Assembly (NCBI RefSeq): GCF_936927845.1
Contig: NZ_CAKZHV010000025.1
Coordinates: 11,673-75,672, forward strand
Direction of reading: 5' to 3'
DNA: 64,000 bases
From: an uncultured Sphingomonas sp.
Lineage (GTDB): Bacteria > Pseudomonadota > Alphaproteobacteria > Sphingomonadales > Sphingomonadaceae
Shown here: in pieces, positions 45,501-54,484 of the stretch
How the letters are laid out: every line of letters starts with the position of its first letter
Position numbering within the stretch: the stretch's first letter is position 1
Position numbers and translations under genes: made by a program
Notes under the pieces: generated by a model
Databases searched by the model: none
The model's input: the letters and a program-made list of their open reading frames with translations, nothing else
What the model was told of the DNA's origin: nothing

Positions 45501-46418
45501 TTAAACGCGCGTAAAGGTAAGCGCGCTGCGATCCGCCAGCGCCTGCTGCCCGAGCACGACCGCCCCCATCGGTCCAGCGTTCGCGCCGAGTGCGGCGGGC
45601 ACCAGGAACGTGTCCATGTCCTCCAGCTCGGGACGCGCAACATAGCCATTCAGGGTTAATCTGGTCGCTGCACGCAGCCGGGGCAGCAGGTGCGGGTTGC
45701 CGACCAAGACGCCGCCGCCGAGCACGATACGCCGCGGCACGCCGGTCAGCGCCAGCGTGCCCATCAGGTTAGCGAGCGCATCGACGACGCTGTTCCAGGC
45801 GGGATGATCCTCGGCCAGATCCTCACCCTTGATCCCGGTACGCGCGGCGATCGCGGGGCCTGACGCGAGCCCTTCGACGCACGCGCCGTGATAAGGGCAG
45901 ATGCCGCCCCAATCGTCGCCGCTCAGTCGTGGCACTCGAATATGACCGAGCTCGGCGTGGGTCAGCCCGTCTACCGGCTGACCATGCGCGATCAGTCCCG
46001 CACCGATGCCGGTTCCGACCGTCACATAGGCGAGCGCGTCCAAGCCCTGCCCCGCGCCCCAGCGTGCCTCGCCCAGCGCGGCACCGACCACGTCGGTGTG
46101 AAAGCCGACCGGTACGTCGTATCGCTCGGCGAAGCGCCGCGCCACGCTGGTGTTCGCCCAACCGGGCTTCGGCGTCGAGGTGATCTGGCCATAGTCGCGC
46201 GACTGTCGATCGATCGAGATCGGACCGAAGCTGGCGATCCCGATTGCGGCGAAGCCACGCCAGCCATCGAGCACCGCCTCCAGCGCAGGCAGCGTCTCGT
46301 CGGGCCGGGTCGTCGGCACACGCACTTCTTCCAAGATTGCGCCCGGGCCGCTCGCCAGCATCGCGATGCATTTGGTGCCGCCGAGTTCCAGTGCGGCGAC
46401 GAGCGGTGCGTCGGTCAT
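45501..46418 (-). CDS. ROK-family sugar kinase (fructokinase type)
   Basis: A 305-residue ATP-dependent hexose kinase. The N-terminal phosphate loop is ALELGGTKCIAML, the second is YVTVGTGIGAGLI, the zinc/ROK signature is HAELGHIRV then CPYHGACVEGLASGPAI, and LGGGVLVGN follows. The LELGGTK and CPYHG pattern places it with fructokinases rather than NagC-type repressors: it has no helix-turn-helix. It overlaps the MarR gene by ATGA and is probably co-regulated by it. Confidence 0.92.
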   Translation of the reverse strand: MTDAPLVAALELGGTKCIAMLASGPGAILEEVRVPTTRPDETLPALEAVLDGWRGFAAIGIASFGPISIDRQSRDYGQITSTPKPGWANTSVARRFAERYDVPVGFHTDVVGAALGEARWGAGQGLDALAYVTVGTGIGAGLIAHGQPVDGLTHAELGHIRVPRLSGDDWGGICPYHGACVEGLASGPAIAARTGIKGEDLAEDHPAWNSVVDALANLMGTLALTGVPRRIVLGGGVLVGNPHLLPRLRAATRLTLNGYVARPELEDMDTFLVPAALGANAGPMGAVVLGQQALADRSALTFTRV

Positions 46419-46858
46419 TCGCTTGCCTCCGCCGCCGCGTCGATCCGCCGCAGCATGGTCGTGAACTGCGCTATCTCGTCGTCGGCGAAGCGCGAAAAGA
46501 TGTGCGCTTCGAGTTCTTTCGCCTTCGGCACCACCTCGCCGTAGAGCGTTCGACCTGCAGCGCTCAGCATCAGGTGATGCGAGCGGCGATCCTGGCTGTT
46601 AGGACTACGCTCGAGCAAGCCGCGCTGCGTCAACGCGATCGCGGCGCGGCTGACCGTCACCTTGTCCATCCGCGTCCGTTCGCCGATCTCGGCCTGGGTT
46701 GTCGCCTGCCCTTCGGCAATGACGGTGATCAATCGCCACTCGGGAATGCTCAACCCGAACAACGCCTCGTAAGCGGTGGCGATGCGGCTGCTGACGCGGT
46801 TGGACGTGACCGACAGCAGGAACGGGACGAATTCGTCGAGGATCAGGCGATCGGCCAT
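46415..46858 (-). CDS. MarR family transcriptional regulator
   Basis: A 147-residue winged helix dimer. ATG 46858 is preferred to upstream non-ATG starts, although no strong ribosome-binding site is seen. The DNA-binding segment is TTQAEIGERTRMDKVTVSRA with the wing around SPNSQDRRSHHLMLSAAG. The VDKVTVSRA-type motif is typical. It is divergent from an alpha/beta hydrolase gene, which it may control together with the sugar kinase gene. Confidence 0.92.
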   Translation of the reverse strand: MADRLILDEFVPFLLSVTSNRVSSRIATAYEALFGLSIPEWRLITVIAEGQATTQAEIGERTRMDKVTVSRAAIALTQRGLLERSPNSQDRRSHHLMLSAAGRTLYGEVVPKAKELEAHIFSRFADDEIAQFTTMLRRIDAAAEASE

Positions 46859-46963
46859 AAGCGTTGTGGCTAACACGCACCGTCTCTCACGCAAAGCGCC
46901 GGAACATGCCGCCGTTCATTGCATTTTCATGACAGGTTCCGCATTTTGGCGGCGGAGGAAGAA

Positions 46964-47875
46964 TTGGCACAGATCCGCGCGAACGACATCTCGATCGAAT
47001 ATGAGGATTACGGCGACGTCGACGCGCCGCCCGTGCTGCTTATCATGGGGCTGGGCGCGCAGCTTGTCCGCTGGCCGATCGAGCTGGTCGACGATCTCGT
47101 CGCGCGCGGCTACCGCGTGATCCGGTTCGACAACCGCGACGTGGGTCTGTCGTCGAAATTCGATCATGCCGGCACGCCCAACATCGTGTGGACCGCGATG
47201 ATCCAGCAGTTCGGTCGCACCCCGCCGGTACCCTATGCGTTGCAGGACATGGCGGCGGATGCCGTCGGGCTGATGGATGCCTTGGGCATCGAGGCGGCCC
47301 ATATCGTCGGCGCGTCGATGGGCGGGATGATCGCGCAGCTCGTCGCCGCCTCGTGGCCCGAGCGGACGCTGTCGCTGACCTCGATCATGTCGACGACCGG
47401 GCGTTCGGACTGTTCGCGCCCGACGATGCGCGCGACCGCGGTGCTGCTGCGGCACCCGCGCAGCGACGATCTGGAGGCGATCGTCGCACACGGCACGCTC
47501 GCCGCCAACGTCGTCGGCGGGCGGTTCCCGATGGAGGACGCGTTCCTCGCCGAGCGGATCCGTAGCGAGACGTTGCGCAACCGTCACCCCGCCGGGTTCG
47601 TGCGGCAGATGGCGGCGATCATCGCGGACGGCGACCGCAGCCAGCGGCTCGCGCGCATCACCGCACCGACGCTGGTGATCCACGGCAGCGACGACCCGCT
47701 GGTGCCGGTCGCAGGCGGGCGCGAGACCGCGCGCGCGATCCCCGGTGCACGATTGCTGGAGATCGACGGCATGGGCCATACGCTGCCGCCGCAGATCCTG
47801 CCGCAGATCGTTGAAGCGATCGACACGCACATCAGCGGCGCGTCGATCGGCCAGCGGCTGGCCCACGCCGCCTGA
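46964..47875 (+). CDS. alpha/beta hydrolase
   Basis: A 303-residue hydrolase. The start is TTG 46964 because GGAGGAAGAA sits just upstream with good spacing; the open frame extends 45 bases further without support. The oxyanion region is LIMGLGAQLVRWP, the nucleophile elbow is VGASMGGMIAQL, the acid is in IHGSDDPLVP and the His in DGMGHTLPP. The complete triad predicts esterase or lactonase-like activity. Related proteins are annotated as 3-oxoadipate enol-lactonase-like, but there is no pathway context. Divergent from marR. Confidence 0.9.
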   Translation: MAQIRANDISIEYEDYGDVDAPPVLLIMGLGAQLVRWPIELVDDLVARGYRVIRFDNRDVGLSSKFDHAGTPNIVWTAMIQQFGRTPPVPYALQDMAADAVGLMDALGIEAAHIVGASMGGMIAQLVAASWPERTLSLTSIMSTTGRSDCSRPTMRATAVLLRHPRSDDLEAIVAHGTLAANVVGGRFPMEDAFLAERIRSETLRNRHPAGFVRQMAAIIADGDRSQRLARITAPTLVIHGSDDPLVPVAGGRETARAIPGARLLEIDGMGHTLPPQILPQIVEAIDTHISGASIGQRLAHAA

Positions 47876-47889
47876 CGCCATCGTGAGCG

Positions 47890-47914
47890 GGGCGCGTCGC
47901 GATCCGACGCGCCC
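47890..47914. terminator. hairpin between convergent genes
   Basis: A perfect 10-bp GC stem (GGGCGCGTCG / CGACGCGCCC) with loop CGATC, between the hydrolase stop and the end of glmS. No T-run on either side, so its role in termination is tentative. Confidence 0.4.
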
Positions 47915-47923
47915 GGTACCGCC

Positions 47924-49747
47924 TTATTCGACGGTCACGCTCTTCGCGAGGTTGCGCGGCTGATCGACGTCGGTGCCCTTCGCCACCGCGACATGGTAGG
48001 CGAGCAACTGCACCGGCACCGCATAGACGAGCGGCGCGATCAGCGGGTGCACCTTGGGCATGGTGATCGTCGCAACGCAGCCCTCGCCCGCGGCCTGGAT
48101 GCCGTCATAGTCGCTGATCAGCACGACCTTGCCGCCGCGCGCCTGGACTTCCTGCATGTTGCTGACGGTCTTGTCGAACAACGGCCCTGACGGCGCGATC
48201 ACCACCACTGGCACCGCGTCGTCGATCAGCGCGATCGGACCATGCTTCATCTCGCCCGCGGCATAACCTTCGGCGTGGATGTAGCTGATTTCCTTCAATT
48301 TCAGCGCGCCCTCAAGCGCGAGCGGATAGTCGGTGCCGCGGCCGAGATAGAGGACGTCGCGCGCCGCCGCGATGACGCCTGCCATCGCCTGTATCGCCTC
48401 GTCATAGGCGAGCGCGGCATTGATCGCGGCGGGTGCCTCGCCCAGATGGCGGACGATCTGGCGCTCCTCGCCCGGCTTCAACTGCCCCTTGGCGCGGGCC
48501 AGATTGGCAGCGAGTGCAGCGAGGACCGCGAGCTGACAGGTGAACGCCTTGGTGGAGGCAACGCCGATCTCCGGCCCGGCGTGGGTCGGGAGCAGCAGGT
48601 CGGCCTCGCGCGCCATCGAACTGGTGGGCACGTTGCAGACGACCGCGATCGTCTGCCCCTCGCTGCGCGCGTGGCGAAGCGCGGCGAGCGTGTCCGCGGT
48701 CTCGCCCGACTGGCTGATGAACAGGGCAAGCCCGCCCGCCTCCATCACCGGCGCGCGATAACGGAACTCGCTCGCGACATCCAAGTCGACCGGCACGCGC
48801 GCGAACTGCTCGAACCAGTATTTGGCGACCATTCCGGCGTAGAAGCTGGTGCCGCAGGCGACGATCGTGACGCGCTTGATCCCCGACAGCTCGAACTCGG
48901 GGATCGGCAGCGTGATCGTCTCGTCCATGCGCTGCAGGTACGAACGCAACGTCTGCGCGACGACGATCGGCTGCTCGTAAATCTCCTTGAGCATATAGTG
49001 GCGGTGATTGCCCTTGGAGATGAGCTCGCCCGTCACCCCCGAGATCGTCACCGCACGCTCAACCGCGTTATTGTCGCGGTCGAACACCTGCGCGCCGTCG
49101 CGCGTACAGACGACCCAGTCGCCTTCCTCGAGATAGGCGATCCGCTGCGTCAGCGGGGCGAGCGCGAGCGCGTCGGAGCCGAGATAGGTTTCGCCGTCGC
49201 CGTGCCCGACGACCAGCGGCGAGCCGAGCCGCGCGCCGATCAGCAGGTCGGGGTGGCGGCGGAACAAGATCGCGAGCGCAAAGGCGCCGTGCAGCCGCGG
49301 CAGCACGCTGCGAACGGCACTCTGGGGATCGAGCCCGGCCTCAACCTGCTCGCTGACCAGGTGCGCGACGACCTCAGTATCAGTTTCGCTGGTGAAGACG
49401 CGGCCGCGCGCGATCAACTCGTCGCGCAGCGGCTTGAAATTCTCGATGATGCCGTTGTGGACCACCGCAACCTCATCGGTCGCGTGCGGGTGCGCGTTGT
49501 TGGTGGTCGGGCCGCCGTGCGTCGCCCAGCGCGTGTGCGCGATGCCGGTGCGGCCGGGCAACGGGTGCTCGGCGAGTTCACGCGCCAGGTTGACGAGCTT
49601 GCCCGAGGCGCGGCGACGCTCGATCGCGCCGTCGTGATCGGTCGCGATGCCGGCGGAATCGTAGCCGCGATATTCCAGCCGCTTGAGCCCGTCGAGCAGC
49701 CGGTCCGCTACCTCGTCCTGCCCCACGATGCCGACGATGCCACACAT
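47924..49747 (-). CDS. glmS: glutamine-fructose-6-phosphate aminotransferase
   Basis: A 607-residue glucosamine-6-phosphate synthase, first step of UDP-GlcNAc synthesis for peptidoglycan and lipopolysaccharide. ATG 49747 puts the catalytic Cys directly after the initiator Met (MCGIVGIVG), as needed for the amidotransferase. The glutaminase domain continues with RGYDSAGIA and HTRWATHG; two SIS domains follow with ISQSGETADTLAAL and the C-terminal RNLAKSVTVE. It lies 119 bases after glmU on the same strand, so the two consecutive pathway genes are adjacent. No glmS ribozyme is recognisable upstream. Confidence 0.98.
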   Translation of the reverse strand: MCGIVGIVGQDEVADRLLDGLKRLEYRGYDSAGIATDHDGAIERRRASGKLVNLARELAEHPLPGRTGIAHTRWATHGGPTTNNAHPHATDEVAVVHNGIIENFKPLRDELIARGRVFTSETDTEVVAHLVSEQVEAGLDPQSAVRSVLPRLHGAFALAILFRRHPDLLIGARLGSPLVVGHGDGETYLGSDALALAPLTQRIAYLEEGDWVVCTRDGAQVFDRDNNAVERAVTISGVTGELISKGNHRHYMLKEIYEQPIVVAQTLRSYLQRMDETITLPIPEFELSGIKRVTIVACGTSFYAGMVAKYWFEQFARVPVDLDVASEFRYRAPVMEAGGLALFISQSGETADTLAALRHARSEGQTIAVVCNVPTSSMAREADLLLPTHAGPEIGVASTKAFTCQLAVLAALAANLARAKGQLKPGEERQIVRHLGEAPAAINAALAYDEAIQAMAGVIAAARDVLYLGRGTDYPLALEGALKLKEISYIHAEGYAAGEMKHGPIALIDDAVPVVVIAPSGPLFDKTVSNMQEVQARGGKVVLISDYDGIQAAGEGCVATITMPKVHPLIAPLVYAVPVQLLAYHVAVAKGTDVDQPRNLAKSVTVE

Positions 49748-49866
49748 GCGATCAATCCCGTTCAAACGCGGGCGCGCGAACTGCCGCGCCCCGCTGCCGT
49801 CATGCCGGCCTAGTCACCAATAACGCGTTCACGTAACCGCTCGCTTGCCGCCGCGTGAACACGCCG

Positions 49867-51234
49867 TCACCCGGCTGATTTCGCCGCCTTGCGCGCGCGC
49901 ATCTTTTCGCGAAAGCGCGCGGCCCAGCCGGGCTTGCTCACCTGCTCGGGCCGGACCAGCGCCAGCGCGCCTGCCTCGACATCGCACGTGACGACCGATC
50001 CTGCCGCGACGATCGCGCCGTCGCCGATCGCGACGGGTGCGACCAGCGCCGAATTGGAGCCGATGAACGCGTCCGCGCCGATCACCGTCTGGTATTTGAA
50101 GAAGCCATCGTAATTGCACGTGATTGTGCCCGCGCCGACGTTCGCGCCCGCGCCCACCTCGGCGTCGCCGAGATAGGTCAGGTGGTTGGCCTTTGCGCCG
50201 CGCCCGAGCCGCGCCTTCTTCACCTCGACGAAATTGCCGACCTTCGCGCCTTCCTCAAGCACCGCGCCAGGGCGCAGCCGCGCATAAGGGCCGACCTCGA
50301 CGCCTGCGCTGATCTCGGCGCCCTCGATGTGGCTGAAGGCGCGGATCGTCGCGCCGTTCGCGATGCGCACGCCGGGGCCGAAGAAGACGTTGGGCTCGAT
50401 CACGACGTCGCGGCCGATCACCGTGTCGTGCGCGAACCAGACCGTCTCGGGCGCGATCAGCGTGGCGCCGTCCGCCATCGCGCGCGCGCGGCGCTCGACC
50501 TGCCATGCCGCCGCCACGGTCGCGAGTTCGGCGCGGCTGTTGACGCCGGCGACCTCGCCCTCGCCCGTCTCGATCACGGCGGTGACGCGGCCGTCGGCGC
50601 GCGCCAGCATGACGATGTCGGGCAGGTAATATTCGCCCGCGGCATTATCGTTGCCGACGCGCGCGAGCAGCGCGAACAGGTCGCGCGAGGACACTGCCAT
50701 CAGCCCGGAGTTGCACAGGGTTTCCGCGCGCTCGGCAGGCGTCGCGTCCTTGAACTCGACCATGGTGGCGATACGGTCGCTGCCCGGCTCGGTGATGATG
50801 CGTCCGTACGCCGCGGCGTCGGCCGGACGGAAGCCGAGCACGACCGCGGCGGGCGCATCGGCGCCGTGCAGCCGATCGAGCATCCGCTGCATCGTCGCGG
50901 CCGGCACCAGCGGCACGTCGCCGTAGAGGATCAGCACGTCACCCTCGAACCCCGCCAGCGCAGCTTGCGCCTGCGCGACCGCGTGGCCGGTACCGAGCTG
51001 CTCCGCCTGGTGCGCGATCGTCGCACCGTGCGGGGTGACGGCGGCCTCGACCTGCTCGCGCCCGGCGCCGACGACGACCACGGTCCGCTCGGGCGAGAGC
51101 GTGCGCACGGTGTCGATCAGGTGGATGAGCATCGGCTTGCCCGCCAGCGGATGGAGCACCTTGTGCAGGTCGGACTTCATGCGTGTCCCCTTGCCCGCGG
51201 CAAGGATCACGATGGCGAGGGGCGGCTGGCTCAT
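49867..51234 (-). CDS. glmU: bifunctional UDP-N-acetylglucosamine pyrophosphorylase/acetyltransferase
   Basis: A 455-residue enzyme making UDP-GlcNAc from glucosamine-1-phosphate. ATG 51234 (MSQPPLAIVILAAGKGTRMK) is used because the family begins here; the open frame extends further upstream only as non-homologous sequence. The pyrophosphorylase domain includes GKGTRMKSDLHKVLHPL, YGDVPLV and the Asn of EYYLPD. The C-terminal half is a left-handed beta-helix with hexapeptide repeats (for example AFSHIEGAEIS) and the acetyl-CoA residues near THL and NYDGFFKYQT. Followed by glmS. Confidence 0.97.
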   Translation of the reverse strand: MSQPPLAIVILAAGKGTRMKSDLHKVLHPLAGKPMLIHLIDTVRTLSPERTVVVVGAGREQVEAAVTPHGATIAHQAEQLGTGHAVAQAQAALAGFEGDVLILYGDVPLVPAATMQRMLDRLHGADAPAAVVLGFRPADAAAYGRIITEPGSDRIATMVEFKDATPAERAETLCNSGLMAVSSRDLFALLARVGNDNAAGEYYLPDIVMLARADGRVTAVIETGEGEVAGVNSRAELATVAAAWQVERRARAMADGATLIAPETVWFAHDTVIGRDVVIEPNVFFGPGVRIANGATIRAFSHIEGAEISAGVEVGPYARLRPGAVLEEGAKVGNFVEVKKARLGRGAKANHLTYLGDAEVGAGANVGAGTITCNYDGFFKYQTVIGADAFIGSNSALVAPVAIGDGAIVAAGSVVTCDVEAGALALVRPEQVSKPGWAARFREKMRARKAAKSAG

Positions 51235-51338
51235 GCCGCGCGCCCTGCCACCACTCGCGTTCGATTTCCAGCGGGTCCACCGGTGACGTGACGCGTCGGC
51301 GCTTGCCATGCCACCGCCCGACGGGCACGGGCGCGGCG

Positions 51339-52007
51339 ATGGCATCCTTTCCGTTCGACATCGTCGGTTTCGACCTCGACGGCACGCTGGTCGACACGTC
51401 GCGCGACCTGGCGGCATCGGTCAACCACACGCTGGCGTCCGCCGGTCGCGCGCGATTGCCCGTGCCGCGGATCGTCGCGATGATCGGCGGCGGCGCGCGC
51501 CACATGCTGGCGCAGGCGCTGGACGCGACGGGCGGCTGCGACGAGCGTGAACTCGACCGACTGCACGACGTGCTGCTCGATCATTACGCGGCGCATATCT
51601 GCGTCGAGTCGGCGCCCTATCCGGGGATCGTCGCCGCGCTGGACGATCTCGCCGCGCGCGGGGTGACGCTGGCGGTCGCGACCAACAAGCTCGAACGGTT
51701 CACCCACGCGCTGCTCGATCAACTCGGACTCATGTCGCGCTTCGCAGCCATCATCGGCGGCGATACGCTGGGTCCGGGGATGACCAAGCCGTCGCCCGCG
51801 CCGATCGAAGCGATGATCGCGCGCGCGGGCGGTGGTCGCGCGGCGTTCGTCGGTGATTCGGTCTACGACGTGGCGGCCGCGCACACCGCCGGCGTCCCCG
51901 CGATCCTGTACCGCGGCGGCTTCACCCGCGACGGCATCGACAAGCTCGGCGCCGACGCGATCATCGACGATTACGGCCAGTTGGTCGCCACGCTGGAGCG
52001 GTTATGA
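51339..52007 (+). CDS. gph: phosphoglycolate phosphatase-like HAD hydrolase
   Basis: A 222-residue HAD phosphatase. Motifs in order are GFDLDGTLVDTSRD, VATNKLE, TKPSPAP and FVGDSVYDV, all intact, with a C1-type helical cap in between (about residues 20-85). It detoxifies 2-phosphoglycolate from DNA repair. The start is ATG 51339; it is divergent from glmU. Its last bases overlap the VanZ-like gene by ATGA. The substrate assignment within the HAD family is likely but not certain. Confidence 0.88.
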   Translation: MASFPFDIVGFDLDGTLVDTSRDLAASVNHTLASAGRARLPVPRIVAMIGGGARHMLAQALDATGGCDERELDRLHDVLLDHYAAHICVESAPYPGIVAALDDLAARGVTLAVATNKLERFTHALLDQLGLMSRFAAIIGGDTLGPGMTKPSPAPIEAMIARAGGGRAAFVGDSVYDVAAAHTAGVPAILYRGGFTRDGIDKLGADAIIDDYGQLVATLERL

Positions 52008-52363
52008 CGAACCAACGCGCGCCGCTCGTCTGGCGGCTGCTGCTGGCCGCCGCGACGATCTTCGCCGTCACGATGGCGCTGCTGCCGCACCCACCGGGCG
52101 TCGTCGAGGTCGGTGACAAATACCAGCACATGGCGGCGTTCGGCACGCTGACGATCCTCTACGCGCTGGCCTTCCCCGCGACGCCGCTGCTGCGGATCGG
52201 CGAACGGCTGTCGTTCCTGGGCGCGTTGATCGAGGTGTTTCAGTCGATCCCGTCGCTCCACCGCGACTGCGACGTGATGGACTGGGTGGCCGACACCTTC
52301 ATCATCATCGTCGTGCTGGCTGTCATCGCGCTCGGGCGTCGTCGGCGCGGCGTCGCGCCTTGA
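52004..52363 (+). CDS. VanZ-like membrane protein
   Basis: A 119-residue protein with about four hydrophobic segments (residues 10-28, 42-60, 68-80, 95-112). The arrangement LPHPPGVVEVGDKYQHMAAFGTL includes the Asp-Lys-x-x-His motif typical of VanZ-like proteins. It is translationally coupled to gph. Its 3' end overlaps the opposite-strand nucleotidyltransferase gene by 41 bases. Function unknown. Confidence 0.78.
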   Translation: MTNQRAPLVWRLLLAAATIFAVTMALLPHPPGVVEVGDKYQHMAAFGTLTILYALAFPATPLLRIGERLSFLGALIEVFQSIPSLHRDCDVMDWVADTFIIIVVLAVIALGRRRRGVAP

Positions 52364-53369
52364 TCAGCAGGTGCCGCGCGAGCAGCAGCGGCGGCATGCG
52401 GATCCAGTGCGAGCGGACGTAGAAGGCCAGCCGCGTCGCGGGACGGATCTCGCGCCCCCAACCGTCGCGCGCGAGCAGGCGCCGCGCATAAAGCCGGTCG
52501 CCCACCCGCGGCCGATTCCATGCGGGCGGGACCGGGGTGTCGAACAGGCGCGCGCATAGTCGCGCCGCCCGTGCCACATAGAGGCTCGCCTGATGCTCGG
52601 CCGCGCGCGCGTGGAGCTTGAGCCAGAAGTCGGCATCGTCGCCCGCGAACTCGCGCAGTAGGCGATCGATGTCCCACAGGTTGCGCAGGCCGCCGGCCAG
52701 ATCGCCGTCGGCGAACAAGTGGAGCGCGGCGTGGATCACCATGTCGGCGGGCGCGAGGACGCCCAAACCGTTGCCGAGCGGCACCGCACCCGCGATCAGC
52801 GCGTCGGCATCGGGCGTCGGGCGCGCGGTCGGCGGCAGGATCGTGTGGTGCACGTCGATCATCCGGTCGCGCTCGCGGTGGATCAGCGGCGGCAGCTCGT
52901 GCATCCAGCGGCGGTAGTAATCGTCGTCATAGGCGTCCGGCTTCGCCCATTCCCAGCCTGCCTCCAGCAACGCTGGCTCGACCGCGGGCAGCGCCGCGCG
53001 GGGGACGAGCAGGTCGAGATCGCCGATGTGCCGCCCCTGCCCCGCCGATAAACCGGCCGCGACGAACGCGGTGCCTTTCAGCAGCACCAGCGGCACACCC
53101 AGGGGCGCCAGCACGCGGCGCATCATCTCCGCCTCCCACAAGGCGGCGCGGCGCTGCTCGGCGGCGGCGTCGCGCGCGTCGTGGAGCACCTCGGCGACGA
53201 TCGGCGGCAGCGCGTGGCGGTCGATGCGTAGCGCGAGCGAGCCGATCAACTGCTCCGCGCGCGCGACCGCGATCAGCGCGTTCCACGTGGTGGCGTCGAG
53301 CCGCGTCGCACGGTCCGGCTCGGCGAGTACGCGGGCGAGCAGGTGTGCGGCGGTCACGCGGCGCGCCAC
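52323..53369 (-). CDS. NTP_transf_5-type nucleotidyltransferase
   Basis: A 348-residue protein of the uncharacterised nucleotidyltransferase family found near HprK-related kinases. The core is VLLKGTAFVAAGLS followed by GRHIGDLDLLVPR, where the Gly-Asp-x-Asp metal pair (about residues 113-117) is intact. An EVHH-like segment follows as MIDVHHTI, and a helical C-terminal half binds the substrate. GTG 53369 overlaps the kinase stop by 16 bases; GTG 53357 gives a GTGA overlap and is an equally good start. It is the last gene in a four-gene cassette and probably transfers a nucleotide or sugar-like group to a peptide or protein. Confidence 0.82.
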   Translation of the reverse strand: MARRVTAAHLLARVLAEPDRATRLDATTWNALIAVARAEQLIGSLALRIDRHALPPIVAEVLHDARDAAAEQRRAALWEAEMMRRVLAPLGVPLVLLKGTAFVAAGLSAGQGRHIGDLDLLVPRAALPAVEPALLEAGWEWAKPDAYDDDYYRRWMHELPPLIHRERDRMIDVHHTILPPTARPTPDADALIAGAVPLGNGLGVLAPADMVIHAALHLFADGDLAGGLRNLWDIDRLLREFAGDDADFWLKLHARAAEHQASLYVARAARLCARLFDTPVPPAWNRPRVGDRLYARRLLARDGWGREIRPATRLAFYVRSHWIRMPPLLLARHLLIKARRRADDARAR

Positions 53370-54208
53370 AGCGACTCGACCATTGCGATCGCGCTGTCGC
53401 TGTCGGGATAGTCGATCGCGCGCGCGGGTACGCGCTCGACCAGATCGGTCAGCGCGCGAAAGCCGCGTTCACCGAGCGCGGTGTAATTGGTCGACGCCTG
53501 CGTGAGGCGCACGAACGCTTCAGCAGCGCCGACCGGGCGGATGTCGCGCGCCTGGCCAAAGGTCGGGAACAGCAGCAGCGCGGGAGCCGCGGGCTCGTCC
53601 ATCCGCGCGATCGCGTCTGCTGGCGGCACGAGATGGCGGATGTCGCCCTTGGGCGTGGCGATCAGCCGTGGGCCGAACCGCCCGCCCGGGCAGCCGCGCT
53701 CGGCCACCTCGATCGCCTGGTTTTTCAGGCTGATCGCGCGCGGAAAGGCGTAGGCCGCGCCGCTCAGCGGATCGATCAGCACGAACTCATCGCCCATGAA
53801 GCGCCAGCCGCGCGCGCCGAGCAGCGCCGCGAGCGTCGACTTGCCCGACCCCGACTCGCCGGTCATCAGCAGCGCACGCCCGTCGCGCTCGACACAGGAG
53901 GCGTGGAGCAGCAGGTGGCGGCGGTGGCCGAGCGCGACCTGCAGGTTCATCGCCATCTCGGCGGCGAGCAATCCGTGCGCGAGCGGCAGGGGTGCGGCGT
54001 CGGGGAGCATATAGTCGCCCTCGATCGCGACCGCGGGTCGAATCAGGTGTCGCCACGGCGCGCTGGCGGGCAGACGCACGGTGAAGTGTGCGATCGTAGC
54101 ACTGGGGTAATCGGCGTAGAGTGCGCGCAGTGCCGCGATCGGCGCGGCGAAGTCGCTGCCGACACGAAAGCCGATCGGCCCGACGCGGATGGAGGCGACG
54201 TGCTTCAC
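53354..54208 (-). CDS. HprK-related kinase A
   Basis: A 284-residue kinase of the HPr kinase/PEPCK-like fold. It has LLLHASCVERDGRALL with the conserved His, the P-loop MTGESGSGKSTLAALL (about residues 115-130), RFMGDEFVLID with a Walker-B-like Asp/Glu, and FPRAISLKN. The N-terminal 80 residues are family-specific. In the HPr-rel-A set this kinase is not linked to an HPr protein; related kinases in lasso peptide clusters phosphorylate a peptide Ser. It starts at GTG 54208 in a GTGA overlap with the PqqD-like gene. Confidence 0.85.
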   Translation of the reverse strand: MKHVASIRVGPIGFRVGSDFAAPIAALRALYADYPSATIAHFTVRLPASAPWRHLIRPAVAIEGDYMLPDAAPLPLAHGLLAAEMAMNLQVALGHRRHLLLHASCVERDGRALLMTGESGSGKSTLAALLGARGWRFMGDEFVLIDPLSGAAYAFPRAISLKNQAIEVAERGCPGGRFGPRLIATPKGDIRHLVPPADAIARMDEPAAPALLLFPTFGQARDIRPVGAAEAFVRLTQASTNYTALGERGFRALTDLVERVPARAIDYPDSDSAIAMVESLWRAA

Positions 54209-54480
54209 ACCGCCTGCACCAGTCCGACCGCGATCAGCTCGTCCAGCCGCGCGTCGAGCAGGTCAGCCGCGGCGTCGGGAACGTCGTAGCGCGCGACTAG
54301 GGCGCCCAGCAGCTCGCGCCGCGTCAGCGCGCGCTCGCCGAGCAGCTCCAGCAATTCGGGCGCGGGCGAGGCGAGCAGGTGGGTCATGCCCGAGGGACGA
54401 TGAAAGAGCGCGAACAATCCGTCGAGCTCGCGGAGCAGCAGCGCGTCAGCGGGCGGCGCGCGGAAGCGCGTCGCGGACAA
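54205..54480 (-). CDS. PqqD-like peptide chaperone, HPr-rel-A system
   Basis: A 91-residue protein with a PqqD/RRE-like fold: an N-terminal beta strand region (LFALFHRPSGMTHLL), then ELLELLGERALTRRELLGAL and a helical end with LLDARLDELIAVGLV. PqqD-type domains bind leader peptides and present them to a modifying enzyme. TTG 54480 is the only fitting start, seven bases after GGAAG and four bases after the stop of the Tat-exported protein gene. It is coupled to the kinase gene downstream. Confidence 0.82.
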   Translation of the reverse strand: MSATRFRAPPADALLLRELDGLFALFHRPSGMTHLLASPAPELLELLGERALTRRELLGALVARYDVPDAAADLLDARLDELIAVGLVQAV

Positions 54481-54484
54481 GGTG

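Noticed and set aside
51250..51285. Sequence reading like the 3' end of a tRNA (CGCGTTCGATTTCCAGCG then GGGTCCACC).
   Set aside because: The T-stem does not pair (TCGCG against TCCAG) and no acceptor, D or anticodon arms can be drawn upstream; the segment lies in the short glmU-gph promoter region. At most an old fragment.
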